Part shown: positions 1-12,968 of the stretch, one piece after another | How positions within the stretch are numbered: the first letter of the stretch is position 1 | Layout of the letters: every line of letters starts with the position of its first letter | Source of the DNA: Plantago elongata | Lineage: Eukaryota > Streptophyta > Magnoliopsida > Lamiales > Plantaginaceae | Assembly (NCBI GenBank): GCA_036897095.1 | Contig: JAYMSP010000043.1 | Span: forward strand, 41,571-105,570 | Direction: 5' to 3' | DNA length: 64,000 nucleotides | Program-made: the position numbers and the translations under genes | Notes under the pieces: model-generated | What the model saw: only the letters and a program-made list of their open reading frames with translations | What the model was told of the DNA's origin: nothing | Database searches by the model: none

Positions 1-1083
1 TGTACTACAATATCACTTGTGTACTGGTCACCAAGTTTAATCGAGTCAGTACCACACTGCTCCTCCATACATCAATGAGGAGTCCTTGCACTTGCATGCT
101 TCATATAGCTATATGCATGCTTGATTCAACAACAAACTAATCACAGCCAACCAGTAATTTGAACCTGTTACACGTATAAAGAGCAACTGTCACCACCAAT
201 TCTTGATTATGAAATACATCTATTAAAACCTCAGTAGTTGACAATGAGTACAGGCACAACTAAAACAACTTGATAATGTAATGCTACATGTGATGGTATC
301 CTGTTGAACTTGTGAAGAGGATTCTTGCAGATGTTTGAGCATAATAAGAGAACAGCTAAAGGCAAAAGTTCAATGGCCTCCAAGTGATGGTACCTAATGC
401 TTCTATGTGTTTACAGTAATCAGATCACATGAAAGGGTCGTGTTCCATCCCCTAGCCTATCAAATGACCAGGCTTCTAATATCAGGTATCAAGAATACCA
501 ACTAAATTGACTACAGAAAACAATAACATACAGTATTAATTTAAACTCGAAAAAGATGGTACTGATCGCTGCATTATTAACAAGACGAATATTTCTAGTA
601 AATGAACCTGAATGTGGGAAATAATTTAACGAATTGACTTGCAGAACCACCCGTTCAATTGTATCAGTAACTAATGTACAGCATAAACACATCTTATGAT
701 GAATGAAGCAGTTATCAACAGAGGAAAAACTAGCTAGCTAAAAACCTATAGAAGTATGCCAATTACTCAATCAAATCACAATGACCAATGCCAGATAATT
801 GCCCAATTCGCTCTCTAGTGAAAAAGAAAACTCCTAGCCGATCGGGCGAATCATTTTACAACAATCATTACATGCCTTGCAATTGCATCATAAGAGTCTA
901 AAAGGGCATAAACAACAAAATGCAGCTTATTAGCATATAAAGAAACATTTCCCAAGTGTAAAGGAAACAGGAATCACATAATCTGAATGCCAGGATATGA
1001 ATAGGATCACTCAACTGATAAATCAAGATAGTATCTAACCTCAAATAATTTCCCCAATTCAGTAAAACTAAGCTAACAAGAAA

Positions 1084-1250
1084 GTAAACCTCAATCCAAG
1101 GCAAAAAAATAGGCTTTTTATCAAGTGGGTTTCTTGTAGCAGCTTCAAATCTTACAGAAAGAAGATTGAGAAATGAAACAAGAAAGAAGAGATGAGGGTT
1201 TTGGTTTCAGATATGTATGAGCCCTGTCTGAATTTGATAGGATATGAATA
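1084..1250 (-). other. possible 5' UTR exon of a leftward gene
   Basis: On the minus strand, a pyrimidine-rich, leader-like stretch (CTCTTCTTTC type) is followed by non-coding sequence that ends in a plausible donor (TTGGATTGAG then GTTTAC) near position 1090. A TATA-like TATTTATTTATG lies upstream around 1280. This would suit the first, non-coding exon of a gene whose coding part lies left of the window. I see no convincing coding exon in 1-1084 on either strand; that interval would be a long leader intron. The call rests on composition only, so confidence is low. Confidence 0.25.
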
Positions 1251-1299
1251 ATCTGGGAGCACTTGAAAATTTCAAGACATAAATAAATATCCTCTAAAA

Positions 1300-3026
1300 G
1301 TTAAGATTGTTGTAAAGCAGTTTACTGCAACATGTTCAACAAGTGGACGTATTTTCCAAAAATGAGCAACAAATGATATGGGTCATTTTACACCTGTCTT
1401 GATCTTGATTGGATCTTCAGCACCTAAAGCTGGTTTAGGATAGCTACTTCAAATTAATTTATGTCTGAATTTTGATTATGATTCTGACCAAACAAACATT
1501 AATTACGATTTAATGCAAATTAAGAATAGATATTATTTCATCGAACCACTTAAATCAGAATGATCATATTATATAATTCTGGGTTCTATTAATGAACATA
1601 CGAAAGTAGAGAAGGTGGATTACAGTAGAGTTTTGGCCTACATCAACTTGGCAACTTGAGGTGCCAAACTGCATTTATTTATGATAAACCTTTTTAGGGG
1701 ATTATATCACTCCAAGTAGATAAGTTCAATTGCAACATTTTATGTTTATGAAACTACTTAATATTATATTTTATATTAAGGGTAAGTTGTGATTGTAAGA
1801 TATGGTTAGGGTTCCGTCGTTCTAGGGCGGATTTATTTGAAGGTTTGTTAACAAATTTCAAGATTAATTTAATGTAGCTAGAATTTAAACATTGTGAGCT
1901 ATGTCGAACTAGAAGAGAACTAAGATCGGATTGGATTATCTTGCTTAAACCTACGGCTGTGTGATCAATTGAAATCAAGTTGGAAATTTATTAGTTTCAT
2001 GTTCAAATGTACGGTTGTGTGATCAGATCGCGGAAAGGAAAACTGAGCTCGATTTGGATTCTCAGCCCAAATTACCAAGGCCCACAGTCTAGTGGGCAAG
2101 TAAATGACATTCAGTGGCCCATTAGGCTGACAGGACCAATTCATTTTGTCCATTAAGGAGAATGTCCAAAACTTTTAATCCCCTAAAAGATGAAATTCGT
2201 AAATAACATATTTTATAGAAAAATGAGTATTATTAACTCCAACTAAATATATTATAAAAATGATGATTTAAAAGAGTAAGTATAAGAGGGAAAAAATTTC
2301 TAATACTTGAAAATTAACACGTGGTAACTTTCAACTTATTAATATTGTTAAAAAAATTAAATTAATAATAATTTTACATTATAATAGAATTATCAATAGT
2401 ATAATTTTTAATAAGATTAAACCGTATGAAATATTACAAAGAAAAAAAAATTTATGATGAAAGGTAAAATAGGAAAAATAAAAGTTGGTCTGCTAACTAC
2501 CCTGATCATTTTCCCTTTTATAATAGTAATAGATGTAGGAAGATTCAGTTTTCATAATAAATAAACGGTCCAAAACATTAGGAACCGGTCTACAGTTTTA
2601 ATATAACCTAAAACAATATTCTCTCACAAAAATCATACCACTCAATAATATTTCTCTTTAAAAAAAGCCCTACTGAGATAAACACCCATTTCTATATATA
2701 CAAATTATCACCGGAAAAGTTGTTTTGTGTGTGCAAATGTGATGAGAATGACCAATGAGCAATGAATCTGGAATTGGACTATTGGAGGGCATATTCTTCA
2801 CGATTAATTGTGGGGTGCAAATTTTTATGATTTGATTTTTTACAAAAGTTCTGTTATAATTTTAATAAGTATATATGTTGTGATTTTAAACATTAATGTT
2901 ACTGTTTTTAGCGTATACTATATATTCGTGATTTATTATAGTTTTAAGTGGCATGATTCTAGTTTTAAGATACAAAATTATGGTTTTAGTTAATAATATT
3001 ACTATATTTAGCTTATGTTGAAAATG
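1300..3026. other. AT-rich intergenic DNA, no gene seen
   Basis: Only short, unconserved-looking ORFs occur here. From about 2,790 the sequence becomes T-rich and quasi-periodic, with GATTTTAA..ATTAATGTTAC motifs that recur in the next kilobase. No promoter, exon pair or recognisable transposon coding sequence is visible. Confidence 0.6.
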
Positions 3027-3115
3027 TTTTTTTTAAACGATTAAAGGGTGACTCGAACCCCCGACCTATTGATTGGAGTTGAAGCGTTTTACCAACGGTG
3101 TTGCGCTTAATTGTC
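3027..3115 (-). mobile_element. tRNA-like short retroposon (SINE-type), copy A
   Basis: On the minus strand the sequence reads like a degenerate tRNA: an A-box-like stretch with a GTTGGTAAAACGC core, then a T-arm/B-box GGGGGTTCGAGTC about 35 bases later, a short CCCTTTAATCG stretch, and an A-rich tail (TTTAAAAAAAAC). Two more copies with the same order of parts and the same A-rich tail lie at 4,522-4,600 and 14,197-14,290. A dispersed, A-tailed tRNA-like unit fits a very short SINE. It is not a functional tRNA gene because no acceptor stem pairs. Confidence 0.55.
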
Positions 3116-4521
3116 CTTATGTTGAACATGTTAATATTTTTAGCGCATATATTATTGTTATAAGACATATTGTTGTTATTTTAAGCAATAACATTAGTGT
3201 TTTAACTTTTGAGAAATATTTATGATTTGAGTTTTTGTAAATGTTTGTCATATTTGCAAGATGCAGTGTTCTGATTTTATTATTGTTTTTAGCTTGTATT
3301 GCATATTTTTATTTTGTTATAATTTTTAGATGCACTATTATGATTTTAAGCATTAATGTTACAGTTTTTAACTTGTGTTACATGTTCCTTCTTTGATTTT
3401 AAGTACTAAAATGTGATAGTTTGGACGAAAGTTATTATGATTTTAACACTGGCAATTATTGTTTTAAACAGATGATGATGATGATGATGGAATCTAGTTT
3501 GATGATATAGCTTTCAGAGGTGTTGTTGCAGTATTGAAGCAACATATAAAAGCTACAAACGCCAGGAAGTCGGCGTTCACCAAGAAGTTTAATCGGAAAA
3601 AAAGTCTTTTTTAACAACTCAATTTGCACTTGTGTATAGAAATCTCTAAATAAACGTTTATTGTAATTTATTTTTTATGAGAATTGTTGCTTTAAAACCT
3701 CTGGAATGACTGAATATTTCCAGTAGTTTTAAGGTTGATTGTTAATGTTTTAATGGTATCTCTAAAACTTTTATAATTATTTATTGATGATTTAATGATA
3801 TTATATTGTAACATAAAACTATAAAAGAACATATTAAAACGATCATGTAGCTCCTTAAAACCATCATATCATTTCTTAAAAATTTATTAGATGAGATTAA
3901 AATTTTACTTGAAATAATAACAATGCATTAAAAACCATCACATTATTTCTAAAAATATTAACAAAATACATTAAAACATCAAATAAAATTTTCGATGCTA
4001 ATTACAACTTAAAACAATGGCATAATCTATTAAAATCATAACGAACAATTGTGTCTCAGTAATTTTATAAGAAATTTGGCCGCTCAGACTGTTAATACTA
4101 AAAAATTGAAAAAAAATTTAAAAAATCTTAAATTTTCTATATTTTAGGAAAATCTTACATTTTTAACAATTTAACGATTAAAATAAAGAAGTGAAGTGCC
4201 ACATATAGTAAAATATGGGTGGGACAATTCCCTCCAAAATTAAATAATTTATGATTCATCACTATTAAATATTGTATTTGAATTCAAACTACCGAAGTAG
4301 GTAAGTACTTTGAGCACCACTTTGGCGTTCAAATTCCTTAATTAATAGGAGAATTAGTTCTACTACTTTTATTATTATTAGATTTCTTGAAATTTTACGT
4401 TTAATTTTCATATCCGTGTAATATTTAATCTTCTTCTTATTAAATAGGTAAGTACATAGTTTTGCATTTTTCAATAAGCTCCGAATTTGTTCTTTTGTAA
4501 CAAATATTACTTCAACATGCT
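3116..4521. repeat. T-rich quasi-periodic non-coding DNA
   Basis: The stretch is full of irregular repeats of TTTTAAGCATTAATGTTAC and related words. One ~36 bp version at about 2,880-2,916 recurs at 3,339-3,375, and 3,650-4,060 repeats CATTAAAACCATCA-like words. A (GATGAT)n run sits at 3,472-3,489. No protein family is recognisable in any frame. It may be the inside of a decayed DNA transposon, but I see no terminal inverted repeats. Confidence 0.4.
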
Positions 4522-4600
4522 CTTTTTTTATTTAAACGTTTAAAGAATGACGCGAACCTTCGACTTATTAATTAGAGGTGAATCCCCGTATCAAATTATT
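4522..4600 (-). mobile_element. tRNA-like short retroposon (SINE-type), copy B
   Basis: Second copy of the family described at 3,027-3,115. On the minus strand the B-box-like GAAGGTTCGCGTCATT is followed by TTTAAACGTTTAAAT and an A-rich tail (AAAAAAAGAG). The A-box half is more diverged than in copy A. Confidence 0.45.
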
Positions 4601-7543
4601 TTGAAATGCTTGATGCAGTCAAAGCCTGAATTTAATTTGTTCTTTATGTATTATACGGTATAGTTAATTGCTAGGAGCAAGTCTATTAGAGACTGTCTCA
4701 ATTTGTGAATTGCTAGTGTGTGTGTGTGTCTCTTATCGATACGACGAGACATAGCTTTGTTACACTTAGAATTTAGTCTAAACCGCCTCAATCCCACAGA
4801 GCTATATATTAAGTTTAAATCACTTACGTAGTTTAGGAAAATCTAATCACATTTTAAATAAATTGATAAATCCAAGGTTATATATACGTCTCATTCTTCA
4901 TTTACGGTATCATGTTTGATTTATTATTTGTGGTTCCTGCCAAATCATTGGCTTCCATGACACCTTTATTCCTTCAACTCTTCATAACCATACGCATTAC
5001 ATAGTTTAGTATAGTTTCGAACAGGAACTTCTAACGTTCTTCGGTAAAATCAATTGTTTGTGGATACCGAGGTTCGGAATGCTGATCATGATGTATTATT
5101 GGGTTTCACATATCATACATGATGAACGGATTTAGGTGCTTAACGAACGGGTTCAAATAGGAGACTTAAGGCTTTAAAGCTGCTGTCTGGAAAACTAGTG
5201 CGACAAGTAAGTATTGATTTACTTGTTTACATAATCGCGTTATATAATCATCGAATCAAGATCAATATGCAATAAAATTTTCGAATTTCACTCTGCTAAC
5301 TTGGAGTATATCTTTGCATATTTATCAATGTGAAGGGGTTCAAAGATTATGGGGTAGAATATTTGACTGATGATGAGACTTTAATTGGGAAATACTGTGC
5401 CCTATCTATAAATGTAATACAACACTATGAATCAAAATCATAAAAATCCTAATACTACTTGAATCAAAATAGCTTAAACTAGTACGTACATGTTTGAAAC
5501 TAACTGTTATGTTTGTGAAACTAACTTTTATACTTCTGAAAATAGTTTGACTTGGTGTGAAACTAGGGAAACCAACATTTATGCTCCTGAAACTAGCATG
5601 AATTGCTTTGAAACTAGTGAAACTAATATGTATGTCCATGAAACTAATGATTTATGAAGTTAATATTCCTGAAACTAATACAAACATATTTGAATATTTG
5701 TGAAACTAACTTTTTATACAATAAAATTAACTTTTGAAACTAGTAAATATAAAACTAACAAAGATGAGCATGAAACTAAACAAAATTTACCTGCAACTTA
5801 TATTCTATACAAAATCCAATAGAAAAAGCTCTAACTCGAGTAACGCCGCGTTGCCTAGGTCTTTCCTCTTCTCCACATCGAAAAATCGTATCAGAACAAG
5901 TTTTTTTTTTTAAATCCATGTCGAAAACGAGAAGAAAAGGGAGAAAATATCAAAGAGAGATGAGGAAAAAAGCTTGTTGTAGGAAGAAGCGAGTAGAAAT
6001 TGACAGAAAAATAAAAAGAAGAGAGAAACAAGCATAGTATATTGGTGCTGGAGAAAAAAACGTGTTGAATTTGGAAGAAAAAATGAGGGCACAATAGAAA
6101 AATAAGAAAGGAATTAGGGCGCAAAAAAAAATAGAACAAATTTATTTGTAATAATTTTAGCAAGTAGACTTTATTTGTAATTACATCACATAAAATGGTC
6201 TTTTTTTTACTTACTTTCATATTTTTCGGACAGAAATTAATAAACCTTGTCCTCCTAAAATCTCGCGAGCCCATTTCCCAGCTTCAAGTCATTCACTGGT
6301 GTTTGATAGCTGTTTGTTGTTTGTACTTCAAAGACACCTTCAATTAATGTTTGTTCTTCATTTTTATTGTATTCTAGAAAGTTTAATTTTATTTAAAAGG
6401 GTAAGTTCATCGTCGCTAGAAAAGCGTAAATTAATAAAAGTGTTACCGACTGTTTGGTATACCACTAACAATCACTATTCATCAACTTACGAGAGATTGA
6501 ACGAAGTATTTGTCTTGTTACTTAACTAAAATTTTCGCTTGTGCTAATGAAGCTAGCAAGCAAAAAAGGCAATGGGACTTTTGGGCCGGATTGAAAATTT
6601 TCTGTTCACTTTAAGGCACTCACTTTAATCGGTCATTGTATTTTATGGGAATCAAAAAGAAAGACAACGCAAAAGCTGAAACGAGAAAGATGGAATATAA
6701 TGAAGTTGACTTAGGTCTCAATGGTGATGATGAAGAGTCTGTGCTTGACGAGACATAATTATCAACATTGGGTACCAAAGTGCCAACCATCGAATGAAAG
6801 TATGATCGATATCGATCGATAAATCAAGCTCATGAGCACGATATGGCGGATGCTAAATTTGCATGCTAGTACTACCAACTTTGCCTCTGCATTTACAAAG
6901 TTATAACTAGTGGGTTCATCTTTTCCCAGGCCACCTAATGGTACATGTGGAATCCAAAGTCATCCATCCTACTCATTCGGAATTCCTTGTCTTTAATTTG
7001 GCCGAGCCAAATGGCAACAATCAAGAACGCGACAATTCACAAGGTACGCGTAGGTATGAGGTACACTTACGATTTACTTAGAGAGGTCCGAGACACACCT
7101 TGCCTAAAGAGGTCTGAGGCAAGCTAGTCCGGGAATGCCTACACTAGTTCCGAATTGTTAATTTGCAAAAGGAGTACGCGGTATTGTGGCATAATAGCAA
7201 GAAGTTGATGACTGAAACAAGAATACTATAAATTTCAAAGTGAAAAGGCATGTATCAGATCAGAAAGGTAGGATGAGTTATGGAGGTATATACTCCATTT
7301 TTATGATCATTGCTTCATTGGACAAAAGCAAAGTGATCACTATTGATGCACCCAAATTGGTGAACAACAACAAATCAGTAACTGGATTTCATTTGGATGA
7401 TCAATTGCAAGTTAATAAGAATTGAGAAAGCAGAAACTTAGTATTGATTAGCAGAGAGTTAGAGTGGTTAAGTCAAGATTGTCAGACCAGATATGGAGAT
7501 TACAATGTTTAATTTGGGGACCCAAATTTATTTGCTGCTTAGG
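4601..7543. other. intergenic DNA with GAAACTAA-type degenerate array
   Basis: Between about 5,480 and 5,780 the word TGAAACTAA or a close variant occurs at least a dozen times at irregular 20-30 base spacing. Positions 5,890-6,130 are strongly purine-rich, which creates a long minus-strand ORF of low complexity that I do not accept as a gene. Positions 6,600-7,500 have less biased composition and several 60-codon ORFs, but no recognisable domain and no supported splice structure. Confidence 0.45.
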
Positions 7544-8128
7544 ACCATCTCCAACGTTAAAATTCCTGATTTGCAATTCACTTTACAACTTTACATAATT
7601 CACTACTTCAACAGTGAAGATTAAAATCTATTTTATTTTAATATATCTTTTAAACTTAATTATTCATTTCATTTTCTTTTCTCATTTTCTACACATATTA
7701 TTTTTTAATTGATTTTAATTGTTGTTAATTTTTTATAACAAAATTACACCAATATCTTTTCATTAAAAATAAATATTATATGATCTATAAGTACATTACT
7801 CCATGTACTAGTCGTGTGAGAATCTAATGGAATTAGACAAGGAAATTATATGTCTTTAATATGTTAGAAGTAATGTATAATTTATTTTATATTATTATTT
7901 ATATAATTTATTATGTTTCTAGTAATGAAATAATAAAAAAGAATTAAATAAACAACCAAAAGAATACATTATTAAATAAAGAAAAAGAAAAAGAAAAGAA
8001 TAAGAAAAAAAAGTATTGATTTGGGGCTTTGGGACTCATTCCAGAGTCCCACGGGTACAACTCACATTGAGACTCTACTGAAATTTCAACACGAGTTTCA
8101 TCAGAGTTGCAACTCTAACGGAGATGGT
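7544..8128. mobile_element. candidate MITE with ACCATCTCC ends
   Basis: The left end reads ACCATCTCCAACG and the right end, reverse-complemented, reads ACCATCTCCGTTAG, enclosing an AT-rich interior of about 585 bp with no coding capacity. No clean target duplication is visible. A similar ACCATCTCCAACTAG word begins at about 63,608. The boundaries are approximate. Confidence 0.35.
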
Positions 8129-9579
8129 TGTTTTGATAATCAAGTAATATTCCTTTCTCATGCATGCCATCTATACTAATACTAATTAAATACTTAAAAT
8201 TAGTCGTGAGTCCTAAAAATTAATTTTTCCCCTACTTCCTCATTTCTAGTCTAGAAAATTCGTACATGTTTTAGTTTAATAGTTGTACAACATATACTAA
8301 TAATAGGAATTCTAGCATTTACATGTTTAAAATTTTAGGAAAGATTTTTTTAGGTTTTTAATATATATATTTATAGAACTTAATAAATAGTAATGAGAGA
8401 ATGATAAATTTTTAAATTTGTACATTTTAATATGAAAGGTGAATTTATTTTTAGTGAAATGGTTTTAAAATTAAAAATAATATATATATATTACGTGGAT
8501 ATCCGCATATCACGAATACTAATATTATTCATATTCCTACACCTCATCAACCCAGTGTAGACAATGGACCTTGGATGCCCTACAATCCGAAGTTTATTGC
8601 ACGGATTGTCAACTTTTATTTTGATTCTAAGAAATTTATTGCACATTCTTTTTGCATTTCACGAGTTTTACAATCTAATCGAACATTATTTATTTATTAT
8701 GTGAATGCGCACGATTAAGGTTTCACACTAGAAATATTAATCCGACATGATCAAATTGAGTAGTTATTTACTATATTTCAGTTAAAGAATTGAAGCTTTA
8801 ATAATTGGTATATATATATATATATATGAACACTGATTAATATTTTAGAGAACAAACTATATATTATCAATCGTTAAAAATCAACTTATTACCACTCACC
8901 TTCAAGTACCTATTCTAATAACGAACATGCTTTCATGCTATAATATGGTGTCTGTTGGAACCAATTTGAGTTTTAAGATTGAGAATTTACCAGTATGATA
9001 ATTATTGATGATCATGAGATTTGAAAAGAGAAGATATCGATCGATTTAAAGAGTGGAAACTTTATTATTGAATAATATTTGACCTTTTGAGCTGTATCAC
9101 AAATATTACTTCTTTATGTGAATATATATATATATATATATATATAAAGGACCTAATAAAATTAAAGCATGATTTAAATCCAAAGTATATATATAAACTA
9201 TAAAGGTCAAAATTATCATATGAAATGATATATCTTAAGTTGGTCCAGTCCAATGTTTGCATGACAAAGAAACAGTTCTTGATCATAATTTTTAACAGAG
9301 AAAGCACTTTTGGTTAATTGATCAATGGATCATTGCAACAAAATATATAGTGTATTTACAGTCATCGCCTGCACCCGAAAAAACATCTAAAACGAAATGA
9401 AGTTCTATTATATTTATATGTAAAATTATTAATTTTAATTCAGTTTAGAATATCATATTCATTTTTAATCTTAATTAGTTTTACTTAGTTATTTTTTATA
9501 TTATATATGTTTAATTCAAATTCATTTAAAAAAGACTAAAAGAGAATAATTAATCGAGTAAAAAAAATTATCTCACATT
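8129..9579. other. AT-rich intergenic DNA with TA microsatellites
   Basis: No gene is visible. Runs of (TA)n occur at about 8,810-8,827 and 9,124-9,147. The remaining sequence is unique-looking AT-rich DNA. Confidence 0.55.
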
Positions 9580-9589
9580 ATAAGCCTAT

Positions 9590-9745
9590 GTTATATTCAA
9601 TTGAAAATTAATTTACTTCAGTTTAATTAAGTTTAATGTAGCTAATGTAGTTCAGTTAAGTTCAGTTCAGCTCGATTTAGTTATAATTTATTATTTAATT
9701 TAATTCAATTTAGTCTAATCCAGTACAGTTTAATTTAATATATCT
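9590..9745. mobile_element. diverged copy of the CAACTGA-type MITE
   Basis: The sequence TTATATTCAATTGAAAATTA, followed by repeated GTTCAGTT words and TTAGTTATAATTTA, resembles one arm of the inverted-repeat element at 15,850-16,151. The right terminus (TCAGTTGAAGAGAACA in other copies) is not recognisable here, so this is a degraded copy. Confidence 0.45.
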
Positions 9746-10525
9746 AATTTAAATATAACCTTAGCGTTGATAATCGTTTCCGCGGACAATGATAGTAGAT
9801 ATAGAATATCGATGCAGTGGTGAAATTCAAGGTTTGGGAATTATATATTGGGGGCAGCGAGACAGAGGTGCTCCAGAAATTGATCCCTTAAAACCCCACA
9901 AAAACAGAACCTATGTATCCCCATAATTCCATTCACCATACCCATAGCACCTCATAGGATTCGGTGTACTGCCCAGTACCTGTTTATAATGTTTACAAAA
10001 TTTTGTGGGTGTTTGGTTTTTAATCATAGTTGAGTTCGATCAATTTTTATTTGCCTAATCTACTGTAATTACCTATTTATTTATCAAACTTAAATATATT
10101 ACAATTCAATTTCAATCTCAATCCAATTACAATTGATCAATTCTTACTTAAATTTCAATCTCCAATATTCTATACAATTATGATTTTATACAAAACACTA
10201 ATTTTAATAACTCAACTACAATTTAATTATTATTTATTAATTTTTTAATGTTCAAACGGATTCAATTATATTTTTACACCAACAAATGTATTTTTTATAA
10301 TTTAATATCTTGCGGAAGAACATGTGATGTTGTCAGTGGGGCTGGTGTAATTAATCTTATTGTTATTACATTATTATCCTACCTACAAACAGATATAAGA
10401 ACGGATATATATCGATTGCGTGTACCTTTTATTCTCAATTTGCCAGAGAGGTTTCAATCGACTATATCTTAAAACTAAGTTAAATAAAGTGTCACTCTAA
10501 AAGTGGAATTAAAAAGTATAATTAA

Positions 10526-10686
10526 GGGGCCGATTGTCATAGCATTTAAATCGTTTAATTTGACTCGATAAACAGTAATTTTTGACATAAAATATACTTT
10601 AAATATCACATTTTAATTTTTCTCCAAATACTATTTCACCAAAATCCCATCCAAATGGCCATTTGAATGTCATATCAATCAACCCA
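10526..10686. mobile_element. Tourist/PIF-type MITE, 161 bp, TAA target duplication
   Basis: The left end is GGGGCCGATTGTCATAGCAT and the right end, reverse-complemented, is TGGGTTGATTGATATGACAT. Both ends are flanked by TAA (10,523-10,525 and 10,687-10,689). A 3-bp TAA duplication with GGG..GATTG ends is the mark of PIF/Harbinger non-autonomous elements. The terminal consensus resembles that of the large Harbinger element at 22,479-29,079. Confidence 0.75.
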
Positions 10687-10939
10687 TAAATCTATGTTGA
10701 TTTATCTCCTTATTGCTTTTTTCATTCCGTCCGAAATTTTTAATGTTGTTAACTTTAGTATCAAGACAAAAAAGTAAAATAAAGAGAAAGTTCAATTACG
10801 TATCGATCTTATTTAATTTTAAAAGTAATTTATCTTTATATTTTATACTCCAAAATATATGTGAACCTTCAAACTGGCGGGATCAAGTAGGGCTAGATGT
10901 AATAGATAAGGTTATGAAGGTATGGTTGTAGTTGTTATA

Positions 10940-12930
10940 CTACAACAGCCCGAAAATAGGCGTTTTAGAGCGAACTGAATGTTAAAGCGTAGTTTGTAAG
11001 CTATTTTTACTTTGTTCAGATATTTTACCTTTTAATTTTAGCACAAGTTTTCCTTCCCACCCATTGTGTAACTCAGTTATAAGCTCAAGTCCGTCTTATC
11101 CAACCTTAACCTTAATTTTCAAAGAGAACATTGGTCAAACACACTACTCTAAGACAAAGAATTATACCAGGCGAAACAAACTTCAAAAATCTTTTTCTGT
11201 TATCTAACCGTTGGATCGAGCTGATTTTTGGAGAGCACATTCCTAACACGCCATTCTATACTGTCACCAGAGGAATCTCCGTTTTGAAGTCCCAGCCGTT
11301 ATGTATAGGCTGCCGAACATAGAGTCATTTTTCAACTCATCATTTGTCCTTATTTGTCGTATTTGTTCTCTTCCAGGCAAATTTCCCTAGGACTTGAATC
11401 ATCAATTAGTTAATTTTTTCATATGGGATATGATATGATGTGCTTGCAAGTTCTCTAAAGATTTCATTCACGATTATCCAATTTGTCATCTATGCGAAGA
11501 TATATGATATTTGCAAGTTCAGTGTGATTCATTTCTACATATGATATCTTATGTTATTGTTGTTGCCGGGAAAGACTACTCAAGATGATTAGAAATCAAT
11601 GTGTTAGATTCAATTATGCAACCTCTTATGTGACTAGCAACTTCTTTACTTTCCATGTCCAAGTAATTCAGGTTAAATTAGATGGTAGATAGAAATTCAT
11701 TTGTATGTAGTTGAAGTAATTGTCTTACTGATTATCACTAGTTGAGACTCTATCTACATATAGTCATTTGGATTGATAATTATAATTTATCCTTCATGAT
11801 CTTCATGTTGTTTCATGTGTGTGCTTGTATATGATGCGTTGCTACGTTGTGTGAGTCCTTGATTTGCTACTTAGATGTACCAGTGGTGTTACTGTTACTA
11901 CTAATATATTGTTATGCCGATCAGTGTGCTTAATGTTTATTATTACTAGAAAGGTGATTGTTACTTGTTTATAGGTATCCCCTTTGTGTTCAATGTTTCT
12001 ATACAGTTTGTTATATTTTATATAACATGTTACGTTAGGCACATATTAGAAGTATGCATTCATGAGTTTAGAATTTATGAGCATGCAGTCATGTTAATAA
12101 GCTTCCAAAAGTAATTTAAGATTTCATGTTAAGTCAAAAATGATTTCAAATCATGTTAAGTAAGAGTTAGTCAGGCCTTTCAAGCAAATCGTGATAGACC
12201 AAGTTAAGCGGTCACCATCGGCTAGGCAACTAGCAAATCTTGACTATCATGTTAAGCGGTCACCATCGGCTAGGGAACTAGCAAATCGTGGCTATTCAAA
12301 TTAAGCGGTCACAATTAACTAGGTAATTAGCAAATCGTGACTATCCATGTTAAACGGTCACCATCACCTGGAGATGTGCTTTACAATGTCAAGTGAACTT
12401 ACGATCATATTTGAAGGCAAGTTTATGTTTAAGGTCAAGTTAAAAAATTTCAAAAGTTAAAGATTAAGTTCATGTGTTCAGTGTCAGGTTAAGTCAAGTC
12501 ATAGGATGCATTAAGAAAAACTGAAAGCTTTAAAAGACATGAAGATAGAACTTAAGTCATGGCACGCACATGAATACTTGCTCAGTCAGTGGTCACGACT
12601 AACTCCTTTCTAAAATATCAATTTTAAGTTTGAAGCCGAGCTTGAAGTGGAACGTTGTTGGAACAGTGAAAACTACCATAAGTCCTTTAGTATTTCAAGT
12701 CCACAATTTTCTACTTGTAAAGCTAAAGGATTTTACAATTTATAGTTCGCTGCATAATTACTAGTTCACGATTTTTTTCAAGAACTTTTATATTAAGTAT
12801 AAAAACGCACAATGCGTCGAACTACGTTTTTAATTTTACAAATTCAAATTCGTGAAATTTGTAAGATCACGAACTAGCGCGACTCATATTTTTCTTAGTT
12901 CGTCTTTTAAAAATCAGTGCGGCCCATACA
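10940..12930. mobile_element. candidate solo LTR (~2.0 kb) with TTATA duplication
   Basis: The block begins CTACAACAGCCCGAAAA, resembling the ACAGCCCGAAA start of many plant Ty3/gypsy LTRs, and ends GGCCCATACA. It is flanked on both sides by TTATA (10,935-10,939 and 12,931-12,935), the 5-bp duplication size expected for LTR-retrotransposon integration. No gag-pol coding sequence lies inside, so it would be a recombined solo LTR. It contains four tandem copies of a ~48 bp unit. The start does not have the canonical TG, so the call is tentative. Confidence 0.45.
12203..12372. repeat. tandem repeat, ~48-49 bp unit, about 3.5 copies
   Basis: Units begin at about 12,203, 12,251, 12,300 and 12,349, each starting GTTAAGCGGTCACCATCG or a close variant and containing ACTAGCAAATCGTGACTAT. 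Spacing is 48, 49 and 49 bases. The array lies inside the candidate solo LTR. Confidence 0.85.
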
Positions 12931-12968
12931 TTATAATAAGAATACATCTTTGGGGTAAGAAATTATGA

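Noticed and set aside
5891-6274. 127-codon minus-strand ORF
   Set aside because: It comes from a purine-rich low-complexity stretch and encodes Phe/Ser/Leu-rich sequence with no domain; an overlapping frame is open for the same reason.
9990-10250. PIF-type element starting at GGGTGTTTGGTTTTTAATC
   Set aside because: The left word looks right but no matching right end or TAA duplication was found.
12203-12372. CRISPR-like array
   Set aside because: Spaced repeats are simply contiguous 48-49 bp tandem units with no unique spacers, in plant nuclear DNA.
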